Assembly: GCA_001692895.1 (NCBI GenBank)
Contig: KV748198.1
Coordinates: forward strand, 1,276,367-1,340,366
Direction: 5' to 3'
From: Cenococcum geophilum 1.58
Taxonomy: Eukaryota; Ascomycota; Dothideomycetes; Gloniales; Gloniaceae
DNA: 64,000 nucleotides
The position numbers and the translations under genes were made by a program. How positions within the stretch are numbered: position 1 is the stretch's first letter; each line of letters starts with the position of its first letter. The notes below the pieces were generated by a model. That model did not search any database. It was not told the origin of the DNA and saw only the letters and a list, made by a program, of their open reading frames with translations. This document shows, in pieces, positions 1 through 10,025 of the stretch.

Positions 1-3000
1 TAGGAAGATAATTAGGTGCCTGTTATACGTAAGTAGGGTTACCCCTAGTTGCTTCTTTATTAACTAGAAAAGAGTGTTACTTAGAGCTACTTAACTAAGT
101 CGGAATTACGCTAACTACACCGTCGTTTTAGCCACCTATCCGTTTATTAATTACTTAGGGTTCTTTAGTAAGTAGGCTATAAAGTTAAGGTTAAGGNAAT
201 TAAGNATCTTATAAANTACTNNTNTTACTNCTAAATAAACNAGAAGTCCCCTNGCCNATTTAAGTTTACCCTTAAAGATAACTATAACTTTAACTTCTAT
301 ATTATTGTTAACGTTATATATCTTAGCGGTAAGCTAGTACTCTAAGTTATTAACTTCTTAACCTCCTTTTAAGCCGCACGATTCTTAAAGGATATATTAG
401 CTAGGAACGCATAGGACACCCTTTAGTTATACTAGATTAATGTCTACCTAAGACCCTCTAATTAAATCGTCTATAACGTAGGAAAGAACTTCTTATTTAT
501 AGAGTTCCGATAATAAATAAAGGCAATAGCAATTAAGGTTAAGGAAGTCCCTGTTAAGGTATATAATAGTATTAGAAAAGTAGAGCGATATTATACGCCA
601 TTACGCCGCGTATATAAGATTATCTCTTTAGAACTAAAGGATACTAGTAAAGAACTTACCTTATAAATGGCTGTTAAAGCTATTAATAATTCCGCTGGCC
701 CGGATGGACTCGTACCTATATTACTAGTTTTTAGCGCCTACCCTTAAATAACTAACAATTCTCTATTATCTCCCTCTGTTGTGTAATAAGCTAAGGCTAT
801 TTATAAGGCAATAAAGGAGGTGCAACGTCTCTATGCTATACGCTAGGTTAATAATATATTAGGAATAAGAAATGGCCTAAATACCTTAACTGCGCTTAAT
901 TTACTACTTTAGTCTAAAGTACGCGTATGGCGTAAAAGGGGAGGATAGTTAGGCCTACACCAACTTATTATAATTAATGGTTAAACTTATACTATTTAGA
1001 TACCTTACAGACCCACTTAATTCTATTTAACTGTTATTAAGCCTTACTATAAAGATAATAATTCCGAGCCTTTATAGGATGCCCAAGAAGATACCCTAGA
1101 GGAGAATTATAATTAATGTCCTTTAGAAGGCGACTATGATCCTAATATAATTATAATAGATGCGCTATAACTACGACGCGGTAGAGGTCGCCTAAAGGGA
1201 TTATAAAATCGCCAATATCTTGTTAATTTTAAAGAATAATTTATTGCCGCCATTGAGAATAGAGTTAAGTTATTAATGGCCTTTATAACAGCTAAAGAGA
1301 AGGCTAACTTTAAGCTCGCAAAACAGCTCTAAAAGGAAGGTCGTATTATAACCCTAGGAGCTCCTTTTTAAGCATCCGACAAGTAGGAGATCGACGGTCT
1401 TATTATAAAAGGAGTCTTTAAATTTAAGAAGTATAACCCTACTAAGTTTAATAAAGTTCGTATCTTTAAGTTAAGGATAGTTAATAAGATTAAGGGTAAG
1501 GCTACTAACGCCCCATTTAAGAAATTAAGACTTATTATCTAAGGTTATAATAATAATAGTAAGGAGATAATTCTTATATAATCTTCTATAATTTAACGAG
1601 CTAGTTAACAAGTTATTATTGCATTAGCTCCCTCCTTAATAAAGAATAAAATAGCGGTCTATTTGCGAGATATTACCTAGGCCTACACCCAATTAAAGAC
1701 GCACCTTTAGCGCTTGATATTGGCATACCTTCCGGAGTAAATTCGCCACCAGTATCCTGAAGATATAATTATAGTTATGCTTAAGCTATTGTATGGAATT
1801 GCAGAGGTAGGAACTCACTAGTAGGCTACCTACAGCAAGCACCATAAAGAGAAGCTTTTAATAACTACTTCTATATTTAATCCCTACTTCCTTATTATAA
1901 CCACGGGAACCCTATTTAGAATTGTCGGTATATAAACTAATAATATAATTATCTTAGGAGACGACTAATTCTTAGCTCTTAAAGAGGATAAGCTAGTAAA
2001 GGTAAATCTTATAATAAAGCTAAAGGAAAAGCTTAATTTAATAACACTATTACTTTTTAATAGATGTATCCTCTCCCTAAATAAGGATTCTATTGCTTTA
2101 CGCTAAAAGGGTTAAGGTAAAAAGATTAATATTATTAACGTTAATTCTCTAAAGCAAGGATATGTGGAGTAATGTGCTTATAAAGCTTATATTACTTCTA
2201 TCTATTAACCTAAGGCTTTATTTAATCTCTCTATTACGGCTTAACACTAGGAACTAACTAAGGATAATGTCCTTACCCTAAATAAGCGTTTTTTCTGGTA
2301 AATAAACCATCTTAATTAAGGACTACTCTATATGCCTATCAACCTTCCTACCGCTAAGCTCTTTATATTTGTTAATAGATCGTTTATAAATAATAAAGAT
2401 TTTAGCTCCTAGCTAAGATATAAGATTATTATTATAAACGAATCTACTAGAGAGAATAACTTTATAATCTACAGTAATCTTATCTATTAGAGCTTAACTA
2501 AGAGTAAGCGCATTACCTAAAGTATTTTAGCGTTAGAGATATATAAAATAGTTAGCAGAGTTAATATGGCAATTACAATCGGAACTACCCTAAAGATAAT
2601 TATAGATCGGCTTAAACTTCCTATTATCCCTATAATCGTGTGCACTGACTTATATTCCCTCTACGAGTATTTAGTTAAGCTTAGTACTATGAAGAAAAAG
2701 CGCCTTATAATCGATATTATGGCACTTTAGCAGTCCTATAAGCATTAAAAACTCTTTAAGATTTAATAAATTAATAGCCAAGATAACCTAGTAGATATAA
2801 TAATAAAGGCGAACCTAAATAAGGCACTAGAGACGTTTGTTAATATAAATACTCTATATATATAAGTTAAAGGTTAGGTTAAAAGGGAGTCCCTAGAAAT
2901 TTCTTAGTTACGTAAGGTCTTAAGATGTCTAGGAACTTCGACTGGCGGTTAAAGTTATCTAATTGGTTAGATTCTCTTGCTAAGACTTTTTTAGAGGGGG

Positions 3001-3003
3001 GAG
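1..3003 (+). pseudogene. Degraded Ty1/Copia retrotransposon pol (RT and RNase H)
   Basis: Internal pol region of a Copia-class LTR retrotransposon, broken by stop codons throughout. Reading through TAA/TAG stops in one frame around 1670-2900 gives Copia hallmarks: a KLLYGIAEAGTHW-like stretch near 1775-1830 (seen as KLLYGIAEVGTH), the ILGDD catalytic motif near 1950-1970, and a C-terminal RNase H stretch with SLTKSKRITQSILALE near 2490-2540. Most stops stand where glutamine (CAA/CAG to TAA/TAG) is expected, as RIP would produce. Several N positions lie at 197-256. The 5' part of the element is outside the window. It ends at a purine-rich tract just before the LTR at 3004. It cannot encode a working enzyme. 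Confidence 0.8.
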
Positions 3004-3517
3004 TATAACATTCTATAGACCCTAACTTAAACCAGCCAATTAGGATTTTCCATCCCTGGGATGGAAAATCGCTATTAGCTCGCTTACCGCTAGCGCCTTA
3101 GCGGCCCTACTAACAAAATACCTACCTATAACCTATAAGCGAGAAAGCACTATATACTAAGAGGCAAATTTTGGGATAGCGAGACTTATATTACAATGGC
3201 AATAGCAAGGGAGGAGGATTAATATTTGTTCCGCTAGTTAAGCGGTATATATATATATAGATGGCAACCGCGAAAGAAAAGTTGCTAGTGTTAGGAATAA
3301 AGGCAAGTGGTCACCATATAAGGTATATTGCCGTCATGTATAGCAAGTTGCTATTACGTACCGCCGCGGCACTAGCCTGGTGAGGAACCTTAGGTTCCTT
3401 ACCCCTTTCTTAAAAGAAGAAAAATAATTATTATACTATCTACGAACCGTAGCTACGTGATATCCCCTTATATAACCAACAATTACCTTTATATATATCT
3501 CCTTATTAAGTATTACA
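3004..3517 (+). repeat. 3' LTR of the Copia element
   Basis: Begins directly after a polypurine tract (TTAGAGGGGGGAG) with TATAACATTC and ends with TATTACA, compatible with a TGTAA..TTACA LTR after RIP. The part from about 3330 to 3490 recurs in inverted orientation at 62676-62832, with most differences of C/T or G/A type. No upstream LTR is in the window, so the 3' limit is provisional. Confidence 0.55.
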
Positions 3518-5282
3518 GTATATAATATACGGATCGTTAGGGCCCACTAACGAAAATTTTAACCCAAGCTTATAACTAATAAGCCGATCAATTAACCTAA
3601 AGCTTTAATTTAAAGGCTTATTATATAGAGTTTAATTAATATATATAGATATAAGGTTTCCTAGGGGGAGACCCCCTGGACCCCCCCTATATAGAGCTTT
3701 TACTTAATTTAGAAGTAGTAGTAAAGCTAAGGCGCCTTAGTTACTGCTAGGTAGCTTATATAAAGCTTTAGTAGAGCCTTATACAAAGCCTTATATAGAG
3801 CTTTATATAGAGCCTTATGCAAAGCTATATGTAGGCGTGTAGATATATAGGTATATAGACGTGCAGACGTGTAGACGTGTAGACGTGTAGACGTGTAGAC
3901 GTGTAGACGTGTAGACGTGTAGACGTGCAGACGTGCAGACGTTTATACTAGCGATTAATTTTAGAGACGTTTATAGAGACGATTATATAGGCAATTACAT
4001 AGACGTTTAATTAATCGTTTATATGGGCGTTTAATTAATCGATTATATAGGTATTTAATTAATTGATTAATTAATTATATGGGCGTTTATACGGCCGATC
4101 GTGCAGACATTTATAGAGCCTTCCTAGTATATCAGTGCTGCGTATTAGTAGAGCTTTAGAGCTCCGTATCAAGCTTTAAGTAGAATTTTAAGTAGAGCTT
4201 TAAGCTCAAGGGGAGACCCCCTTAAACCCCCCCTACGCACTACGTGCTCTATTTACTATATAGGCAGAGCTTTTATAGAGGCTTTAGTAGAGCAATTAGT
4301 AGAGCTTTTATAGAGCTTTATATAAAGCTTTGTGTAAAGCTTTATATAGAGCCTTTATAGAGCTATATATAGGCGTGCAGACGTTTATACAGGCGATCAA
4401 TTATAGAGACGTTTATAGAGACGATCGTATAGGCAATTGTATAGACGTTTGATTGATTGATTATATAGACGTTTAATTAATCGTTTGTATAGGCGTTCGT
4501 ACGGGCAATTATATAAATATTTATAGAGCCGTTTATAGAGCCGTTTATAGAGCCGTTTATAAAGACAATTATACGGCGATTAATTGTATAGGCGTTTATA
4601 CGGCCAATTATAGAACCTTCCTAGTATATTAGTACTGTGTATTAGTAGAGCTTTAAAGCTCTATATTAAGCTTTAAGTGGAGCTCCAAGTAGAACTTTAA
4701 GCTCAAGGGGGACCCCTTAGACCCCCCCCCCCTGGGCACTACGTGCCCTATTTACTGCGTAGGCAGAGCTTTAAGTAGAGCTTCGAGCAGAGATTTATAT
4801 AGGCGTTCGTGTAGGCATTTATATAGACGTTTGTAGAGATAATCGTACAGATAATTATAAGGACGATTATATAGGCGATTGTAGACGTTTATAGAGACGT
4901 TTATAGAGACGTTTATACAGGCGTCTGATTAATTATATAGGCGTTTAATTGATTAATCGTATAGACGTTTAATTAATTAATCGTATAGGCGTTTGTATGG
5001 GCGATTATGTAGACGTTTATAGAGCCGTTTGTAGAGCGTTTATAAAGCCGTTTGTACGGATAATTATACGGGCAATTATAGAGCCGACGTAGAGGTATTT
5101 GTAGAGACGTTCGTAGAAACGATTATAAGACTTCCTAGTATATTAGTGCTGCGTATTAGTAGAGCTTTAGATCTGTATGGGCTTTAAGTAAAGCTTTAAG
5201 GGGGAGACCCCCTTAGACCCCCCTACGCACTTCGTGCTCTATTTCACTACGTAGCTAGTATATTAGGTGGGTAAAGGTATTA
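3518..5282. repeat. Satellite region of 0.4-0.5 kb units
   Basis: No gene is visible. The region is built of related units. An anchor like CTAGTATATTAGTGCTGCG recurs at about 4121, 4621 and 5129, and again at 7104, always followed by AGTAGAGCTTTA; a G-rich then C-rich box (GGGGGAGACCCCCTTAGAC) with CACTACGTGCTC follows about 70-80 bases later. Between anchors are shorter motifs such as agagctttatatagagcc and gacgtttatagagacg. Heavy C-to-T change has blurred the units. A related 12-bp unit forms the cleaner minisatellite at 40440-41405. Confidence 0.7.
3859..3938. repeat. 8-bp minisatellite, 10 units
   Basis: Ten head-to-tail copies of ACGTGTAG, with ACGTGCAG at the first and the last two positions. 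It is flanked by related degenerate ACGTTTAT units. The retained TGCA-containing units at both edges and TGTA units inside fit C-to-T decay or array homogenisation. Confidence 0.9.
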
Positions 5283-6838
5283 ATAATAATTCATTGCTTA
5301 ACGTCCGATTCGGATCCCTACTGGGCCCACGCGGACTACTCCTTATTTACATGTGGGGAGAAAACTCTATTTAAGAAAAATGAGAAAACCCCGTGATCCA
5401 TCTCCCCGCCTTTTAGGACTCGCCTACTTAGCGCCTGCGAGTCGCCTGTAGTGCTCTACTACCTTACTGTTTAACCTCCTTGGGAACCACTGCTGCCGTA
5501 ACAAGCCTACGGACGCGCTAGTATCACAAACTTTTACTCTACTACTGTAGAGTTACTAGGGGGCACCTACTGCTCGCCCCCTTGCCTTCTATTACCATTT
5601 CCCTTACAACCCGGAACTAATTTAGCACATTTTAACTAATAAGCCACTGGGTAACCGCCTTGAGGCCTTTTTATATTAAGAGCAGTGTATTATAGTTCTC
5701 TGTGCCAGCTGCTGAGAGCATTATTTCTCGATTGGTGCGTAGGGGGCATAGCAGTATTACGTGTTTTGGTGTCTGTCTTGGCCAGCCACATTCGCATCTC
5801 GGGCTACCTACTAGGACACCCACCTAGTAAAGCCAATCTTTTAGTCCTATTATTCCTGTTCTTAAGAGTGTTGCTATTATATTTTCTGCCTTTATTAGGC
5901 CTTCTTGGAGCCCTTAGGTATTTACCCCCCATGGCATTAACCATGCTATGGCTTGGGTTCGTCTTGCCTAAGTTAGCCTCTGTACCTTCGACTCCCATTC
6001 GCCTCTCCAGCGTTAGTCCAACCAGTATTGCATTACGGTAGATGGTTTCCCGGCGTTCTTACGTATTCTACTTTAGCTCCTTTCTCTGTCTTACTATTGT
6101 CTTTGCTGACCTCTTACGCGTCTCCCTTCCTCCTCTATATGGGCCTGGGCCCTAAAACGGCACCATTCTTCTTCTGCTTTCTTTACCTATTTCTCTAATA
6201 TCTCTTCCCTACTTTGGGGTTGTTAGTTTATTCTCCTACAGGGCACCCTAGGGTCCCTCCATAGTTTACTTAGGCGTGTCTTAATGTACTTTATAACATT
6301 AGAGTTGCGTTTATTTTGCGTTCTTTATATTACAGCGGCTTTAATATGTAACTATAGGGGGGGAATATTGGATTCCTTCTCAAGCAGTGCTGTGGCCGTT
6401 CGCTTGTACCCGCCTATAATACTCCAGAGGCAGGCTGTTTGGACCTTTTAAAGTAGTTTAAGGAGTAATTTTAGGGGGCCCTTCTCAGTTTCTCCAATAG
6501 CCCAGATACTGGATCCATATGTCATGGTTGGCCAGACGACTGCTGTATATAGTAGGCGTGACCTCTGGAAGCATGGACCCCATATGGAATTAACAATCCT
6601 AGATAAAGCGATAAACTGTGCTTGGCCTTTACGGGCCGCTTGCGCCGCATGTGCGCTCCACCGGAGCTTGCTGTCTACCCATACTCCTAATACCCTTAGG
6701 CCCTGAACTGGTTGACCCCCAAAGCCTTGGATGCGAATTGTATGCTAGAGATCTGCAGATTGGTTGCGTTTTCTTGTGAAATGGATTAGCTGGTATTTCT
6801 CTGGTGAGAATTGGACTCCATGACGTTTTGCCCACTCT
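5283..6838 (-). pseudogene. 5'-truncated LINE (Tad1/I-like non-LTR retrotransposon)
   Basis: On the minus strand from 6838 a single frame reads the C-terminal part of a LINE reverse transcriptase with few stops. Recognisable pieces are WAKRHGVQFSPEKYQLIHF, then LGVWVDSKLRWSAHAAQAA, then SIWGPCFQRSRLLYTAVV and PTMTYGSSIWA. These are typical of Tad1/I-clade elements just after the catalytic palm. Downstream (towards 5283) the frame becomes broken. The insert is flanked by a 14-bp direct repeat (GGGTAAAGGTATTA) at 5269-5282 and 6839-6852 and has a short TTATTATTA-like 3' tail, as expected for target-primed reverse transcription with 5' truncation. It is clearly less RIP-damaged than the satellite it sits in, so it probably inserted later or was too divergent or short to be hit. 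Confidence 0.82.
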
Positions 6839-6852
6839 GGGTAAAGGTATTA

Positions 6853-7335
6853 TAAAGCCTTTAGTAGAGCTTTTAGTAGAGCTTTTATAGAGCTTTATAT
6901 AGAGTTTTATATAGGCATACAGACATTCTTATAGGCAATTAATCGCAGACGTTTATAGAGGCAATCCTATAGGCAATTTTATAGGCGTTTATACGGGCAA
7001 TTATGCAATATTTATAGAGCCGTTTATGGAGCCGTTTATAGAGACGATCGTACAGCAATTAATTATATAGGCGTTCGTACGGCTAATCATAGATAGAGCC
7101 TTCCAAGTATATTAGTGCTGCGTATTAGTAGAGCTTTAGAGCTCTATATAGGGCTTTAAGTAAAGCTTTAAGCAGAGCTTTAAGGGGGAGGCCCCCTTAG
7201 ACCCCCCTTACGCACTACGTGCTCCATTTACTACGTAGCTAGTATACTAGGTAGGTAGAGGTATTGCAAAGCCTTTAGTAGAGCTTTTACAGAGCTTTAT
7301 ACGGGAGCTTCGTGCAAAGCTTTTGCAGGGCTTTA
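6853..7335. repeat. Satellite region continued after the LINE
   Basis: Continues the unit interrupted at 5282: AAAGCCTTTAGTAGAGC follows the target duplication, the CTAGTATATTAG-type anchor recurs near 7104, and the GGGGGAGGCCCCCTTAGAC box near 7183. A few un-RIPed motifs (GAGCTTCGTGCAAAGC near 7309) match the minisatellite at 40440-41405. No coding potential. Confidence 0.65.
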
Positions 7336-8591
7336 GTAGAGCATAATATTTTAAAGTTCGTCACGTGTGTTCTGTAGGTAGATATTGCCTACAAGTTTTT
7401 TTCTAACTAATCAGAAGTAGGCTTAGTAAAGTTTAAAATCCAGGACCCGAAAATAGTAGACCACCCGTACCTCGGGTTAATAAACTATAGCTCTATTAAA
7501 CTAAGCAGTGATTAGACCTTAAAGAGCTACACATAATAGGGCCGGAAGCTCTTACCCTAGTTAGTAACTAGATAATACTTATTAATTATAACCAAAGAAA
7601 TATATAAGCGAAAAGTGGGCTAAGTAAGGATATAGTAGAACCGTTTACTTAATAGTAACTCTAGCGATACTAGAATATATATAAACCAACCCGCCTTAAT
7701 ATATTTTAGGATAACTATATACGCTTTTATTACCTCCGTATATATAAATACGGGATTTACTCCTAAGATAGCCTATATCTTTAACAGCTACTCCTCTCTA
7801 ATTACGTTTAGAGGTAATATAATAATAGTAATAGAATCGCCTGTATTATTATACTCTTACTTTATAATATCTTCGCCGCTAAAAACAAGTCCCTCTACCT
7901 ATATATTACCTATCTTAATACCTTAATTTAACTAGGTCGTCCGCTGTACGGATATAAAAGCTTAATAGCTCTATCTACCGCGCTTAACTATTTATTTTTA
8001 CTTACCTCCTATAAGGCCAGAAGCTTATCTTATACGTCCTATAACTACCTCTCTACTAGGGATATAAGATCCTCCTATATACGATTATTTAGCTCCTATA
8101 AGCTCTATAAGACCTACTAACGTTCCCATTTAACTATAGGCTTTTAACCCCTACGTCTAGTGGTTTTCTTTAGAGCTATAGTAGGTTTTTTATGCGGATA
8201 TAACGCCTAGCAGTAGTAGATGCACTCTAAGCTAAGGGAGGATATTTTTAAAAAAAAAGGACCCAACTATAGCACCTACTAGGTATTGTAATAGCTTTAA
8301 GTAGTAGATATTTATATATCTATATAGTTTTATTAATATTAGCAGACTATTCAATAAAATATAATATATGCTTACGCTTTTAATAACGCGTTTTTTAACT
8401 TTAACAAAATTAATATTAGGACTAAGTAATAGCCGTATTATAAAATTTTTACTATTTAGAAGCCCTAAGTCTTAAAAATAATGTATAAACTTTTAGTAAT
8501 AATAACGCGTTATATAAATAAATGAATTAAATATCCATAATATCTGTTTTATAGATTTTACTTACGTTTTTAACAAATCTCGCCAAAGCCT
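7336..8591. other. RIP-degraded, unassigned repeat sequence
   Basis: AT-rich and stop-ridden on both strands. Composition (few CA/TG, many TA) says it is a RIP-mutated repeat. On the minus strand a stretch from about 8230 down to 7650 has protein-like texture, but I could not assign it to a transposase family. No intact gene. Confidence 0.5.
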
Positions 8592-8662
8592 CTTAGACGT
8601 GATTTTGCAATTCGGAAGACGGCGTAGGTTATTCCAACGCTAGCTAAAAAATCGCGTCTAAG
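8592..8662 (-). mobile_element. Hairpin MITE, copy M1 (71 bp)
   Basis: Bounded by CTTAGACGTGATTTT and its inverted form AAAATCGCGTCTAAG. The interior holds GGAAGACGGCGTAGGTTATT. The same 71-bp element lies in opposite orientation at 60039-60109, also 71 bp. On the element strand it is preceded by TTACCTCAGCGAG and followed by AGGCTTTGGCGAG, flanks shared with the other members listed here. Confidence 0.75.
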
Positions 8663-9332
8663 CTCGCTGAGGTAAGTGCCGTAACAGAAATTGAGGAGAT
8701 TACTAAGGAAGAGTGGCAAAAATTAGTTAATTTAGTTGTTCTAAATCAAAGTTAAAATACCTAAGGACCTTAAAGAAACGATCGTAATCAGGTAGTAGAA
8801 CGGGTAGAGAGCTAGGTAGAAAGCCAGGTAGTGTTACGGGAGTCACCCGCGCACGTTCGTCCCGTAACACCTACGCACGTCCCACGACCACCCCTATTTC
8901 TTTAACCACGTTAACCTGACCTATTCTGTTTCCTCATCTAAATGTCTTTATATCAACCACGCATAGTTACGCGTACGTAGCCTTCTTCAATTACTACCCT
9001 ATTTAGTACATTGTATTCCAGCTCATGCCCACTTCCGTAACAGGTAGAAAGCCAAGGGCAGTAAAGGTAATTAAGGCCTCAAAAACCTCGAAAGCCTATA
9101 AAATATAAGGTGCGGTAAAACGAAATTAATCAGGTAAACTTTAGATACTAAAACACTACGTTTTGGAAGCTATATAGATAATATACTAGTATTAAATGCT
9201 TCAATTAAGTTAATTGAGTTGATTTTAGTGGGGTCCCGGCGCTCAAAACCACGCTTTTCCCAAATAGGAAGGAGAAATCTCTTTTTACTCCGTCCTCCTT
9301 ACCTAACAATCCGCATGTTTTACCTCAGCAAG
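8663..9332 (+). other. Degraded repeat ORF remnant split by a solo LTR
   Basis: On the + strand from about 8690 a frame can be read with stops mainly at glutamine positions (start like TEIEEITKEEWQKLVNLVV), interrupted by the solo LTR at 8832-9042 and resuming after it to about 9310. It looks like the remains of a transposon ORF, but I do not recognise the family. The 91-codon open frame at 9219-9494 runs across the M2 hairpin and is not considered a gene. Confidence 0.35.
8832..9042. mobile_element. Solo LTR, 211 bp, TSD GGTAG
   Basis: Starts TGTTACGG and ends CCGTAACA (perfect 8-bp inverted ends), flanked by the 5-bp direct repeat GGTAG at 8827-8831 and 9043-9047. Shortly after its start it has an internal CCCGTAACACC, like the LTR of Gypsy 2 (TGTTACGGGACACCCCCGTAACACC at 44287), so it is probably a related Gypsy family. 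Unlike its surroundings it keeps normal CA/TG content, so it escaped RIP (short, single copy) or is young. Solo LTRs arise by recombination between the two LTRs of a full element. Confidence 0.88.
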
Positions 9333-9421
9333 CTTAGACGTGATTCCGTTGGTGCGGATTTTCAATCGGTCCGCAAGCCGACTAACTACATTTATGGGAA
9401 ACCACCGGAATCACGTCTAAG
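9333..9421. mobile_element. Hairpin MITE, copy M2 (89 bp)
   Basis: CTTAGACGTGATTCCG and its exact inverted copy CGGAATCACGTCTAAG bound an 89-bp segment whose interior has a second short palindrome (GGTGCGGATTTT..GGTCCGC). Preceded by TTACCTCAGCAAG, the same left flank as other members. The outer seven bases match M1, but the inner arm differs. Confidence 0.75.
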
Positions 9422-10025
9422 CCGGTTTCGTAGCACTTGTAGACCTCATCAGCCTATTTTACAATTTTCCCTATATTCGCGGTTAAATTGCTAAACTATA
9501 ACGGCATAAAATACTACTAAAAGTTGATTGATTAGAGAGACGACCCAATATTTTATAAATATTAGGTTTAAACTAGCCCGCAGCTGCCTAAAGTTAAGAT
9601 TATTTTCGCCAAAAAAAAATCGGTTATTAAGGACGTTAGACTTAGCTATAATATTGTAACGGGTATATATAAAGCCTAAAAGTTAATTAATTATAGAGCT
9701 AGTTCTTGCAATTATTTTAAGCCTATATACAGCCCTAGGCCTTACGTAGGTAGCTTTATTAACTTTATTAAAGATTATATATATCCCCATACAAATTTAG
9801 GCAACGGACGTTATAACAGACGTCGCAATAGACGTCGCAACGGGTATTGCAATAGGTGTATATATAAGGCCCAAAAGTTAATCGATTATAGAGCTGGTTC
9901 TTGCAATTATTTTAAGCCTATATACAACCCTAGACCTTACGTAGGTAGCTTTAACAATTTCGTTAAAGAAGGTAACTACTCTATATATAAAACAAGTCAG
10001 GTCGCCTAAAAAACCTTATAAAAGT
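9422..10025. repeat. Degraded repeat with an internal ~110-bp direct duplication
   Basis: Two related blocks, about 9660-9775 and 9845-9975, share ATTATAGAGCTRGTTCTTGC, then ATTTTAAGCCTATATACARCC and CTTACGTAGGTAGCTTTA. A further distantly similar stretch lies on the minus strand at about 60205-60470 (both end in an AAAGAAGGYRACTACTCTAT-like motif). Protein-like on the + strand, but not a family I can name. No intact gene. Confidence 0.4.

Noticed and set aside
5685-6041. 118-codon + strand ORF rich in Leu
   Set aside because: It is the reverse complement of the LINE remnant's 3' region; no protein features, and the LINE reading explains the sequence.
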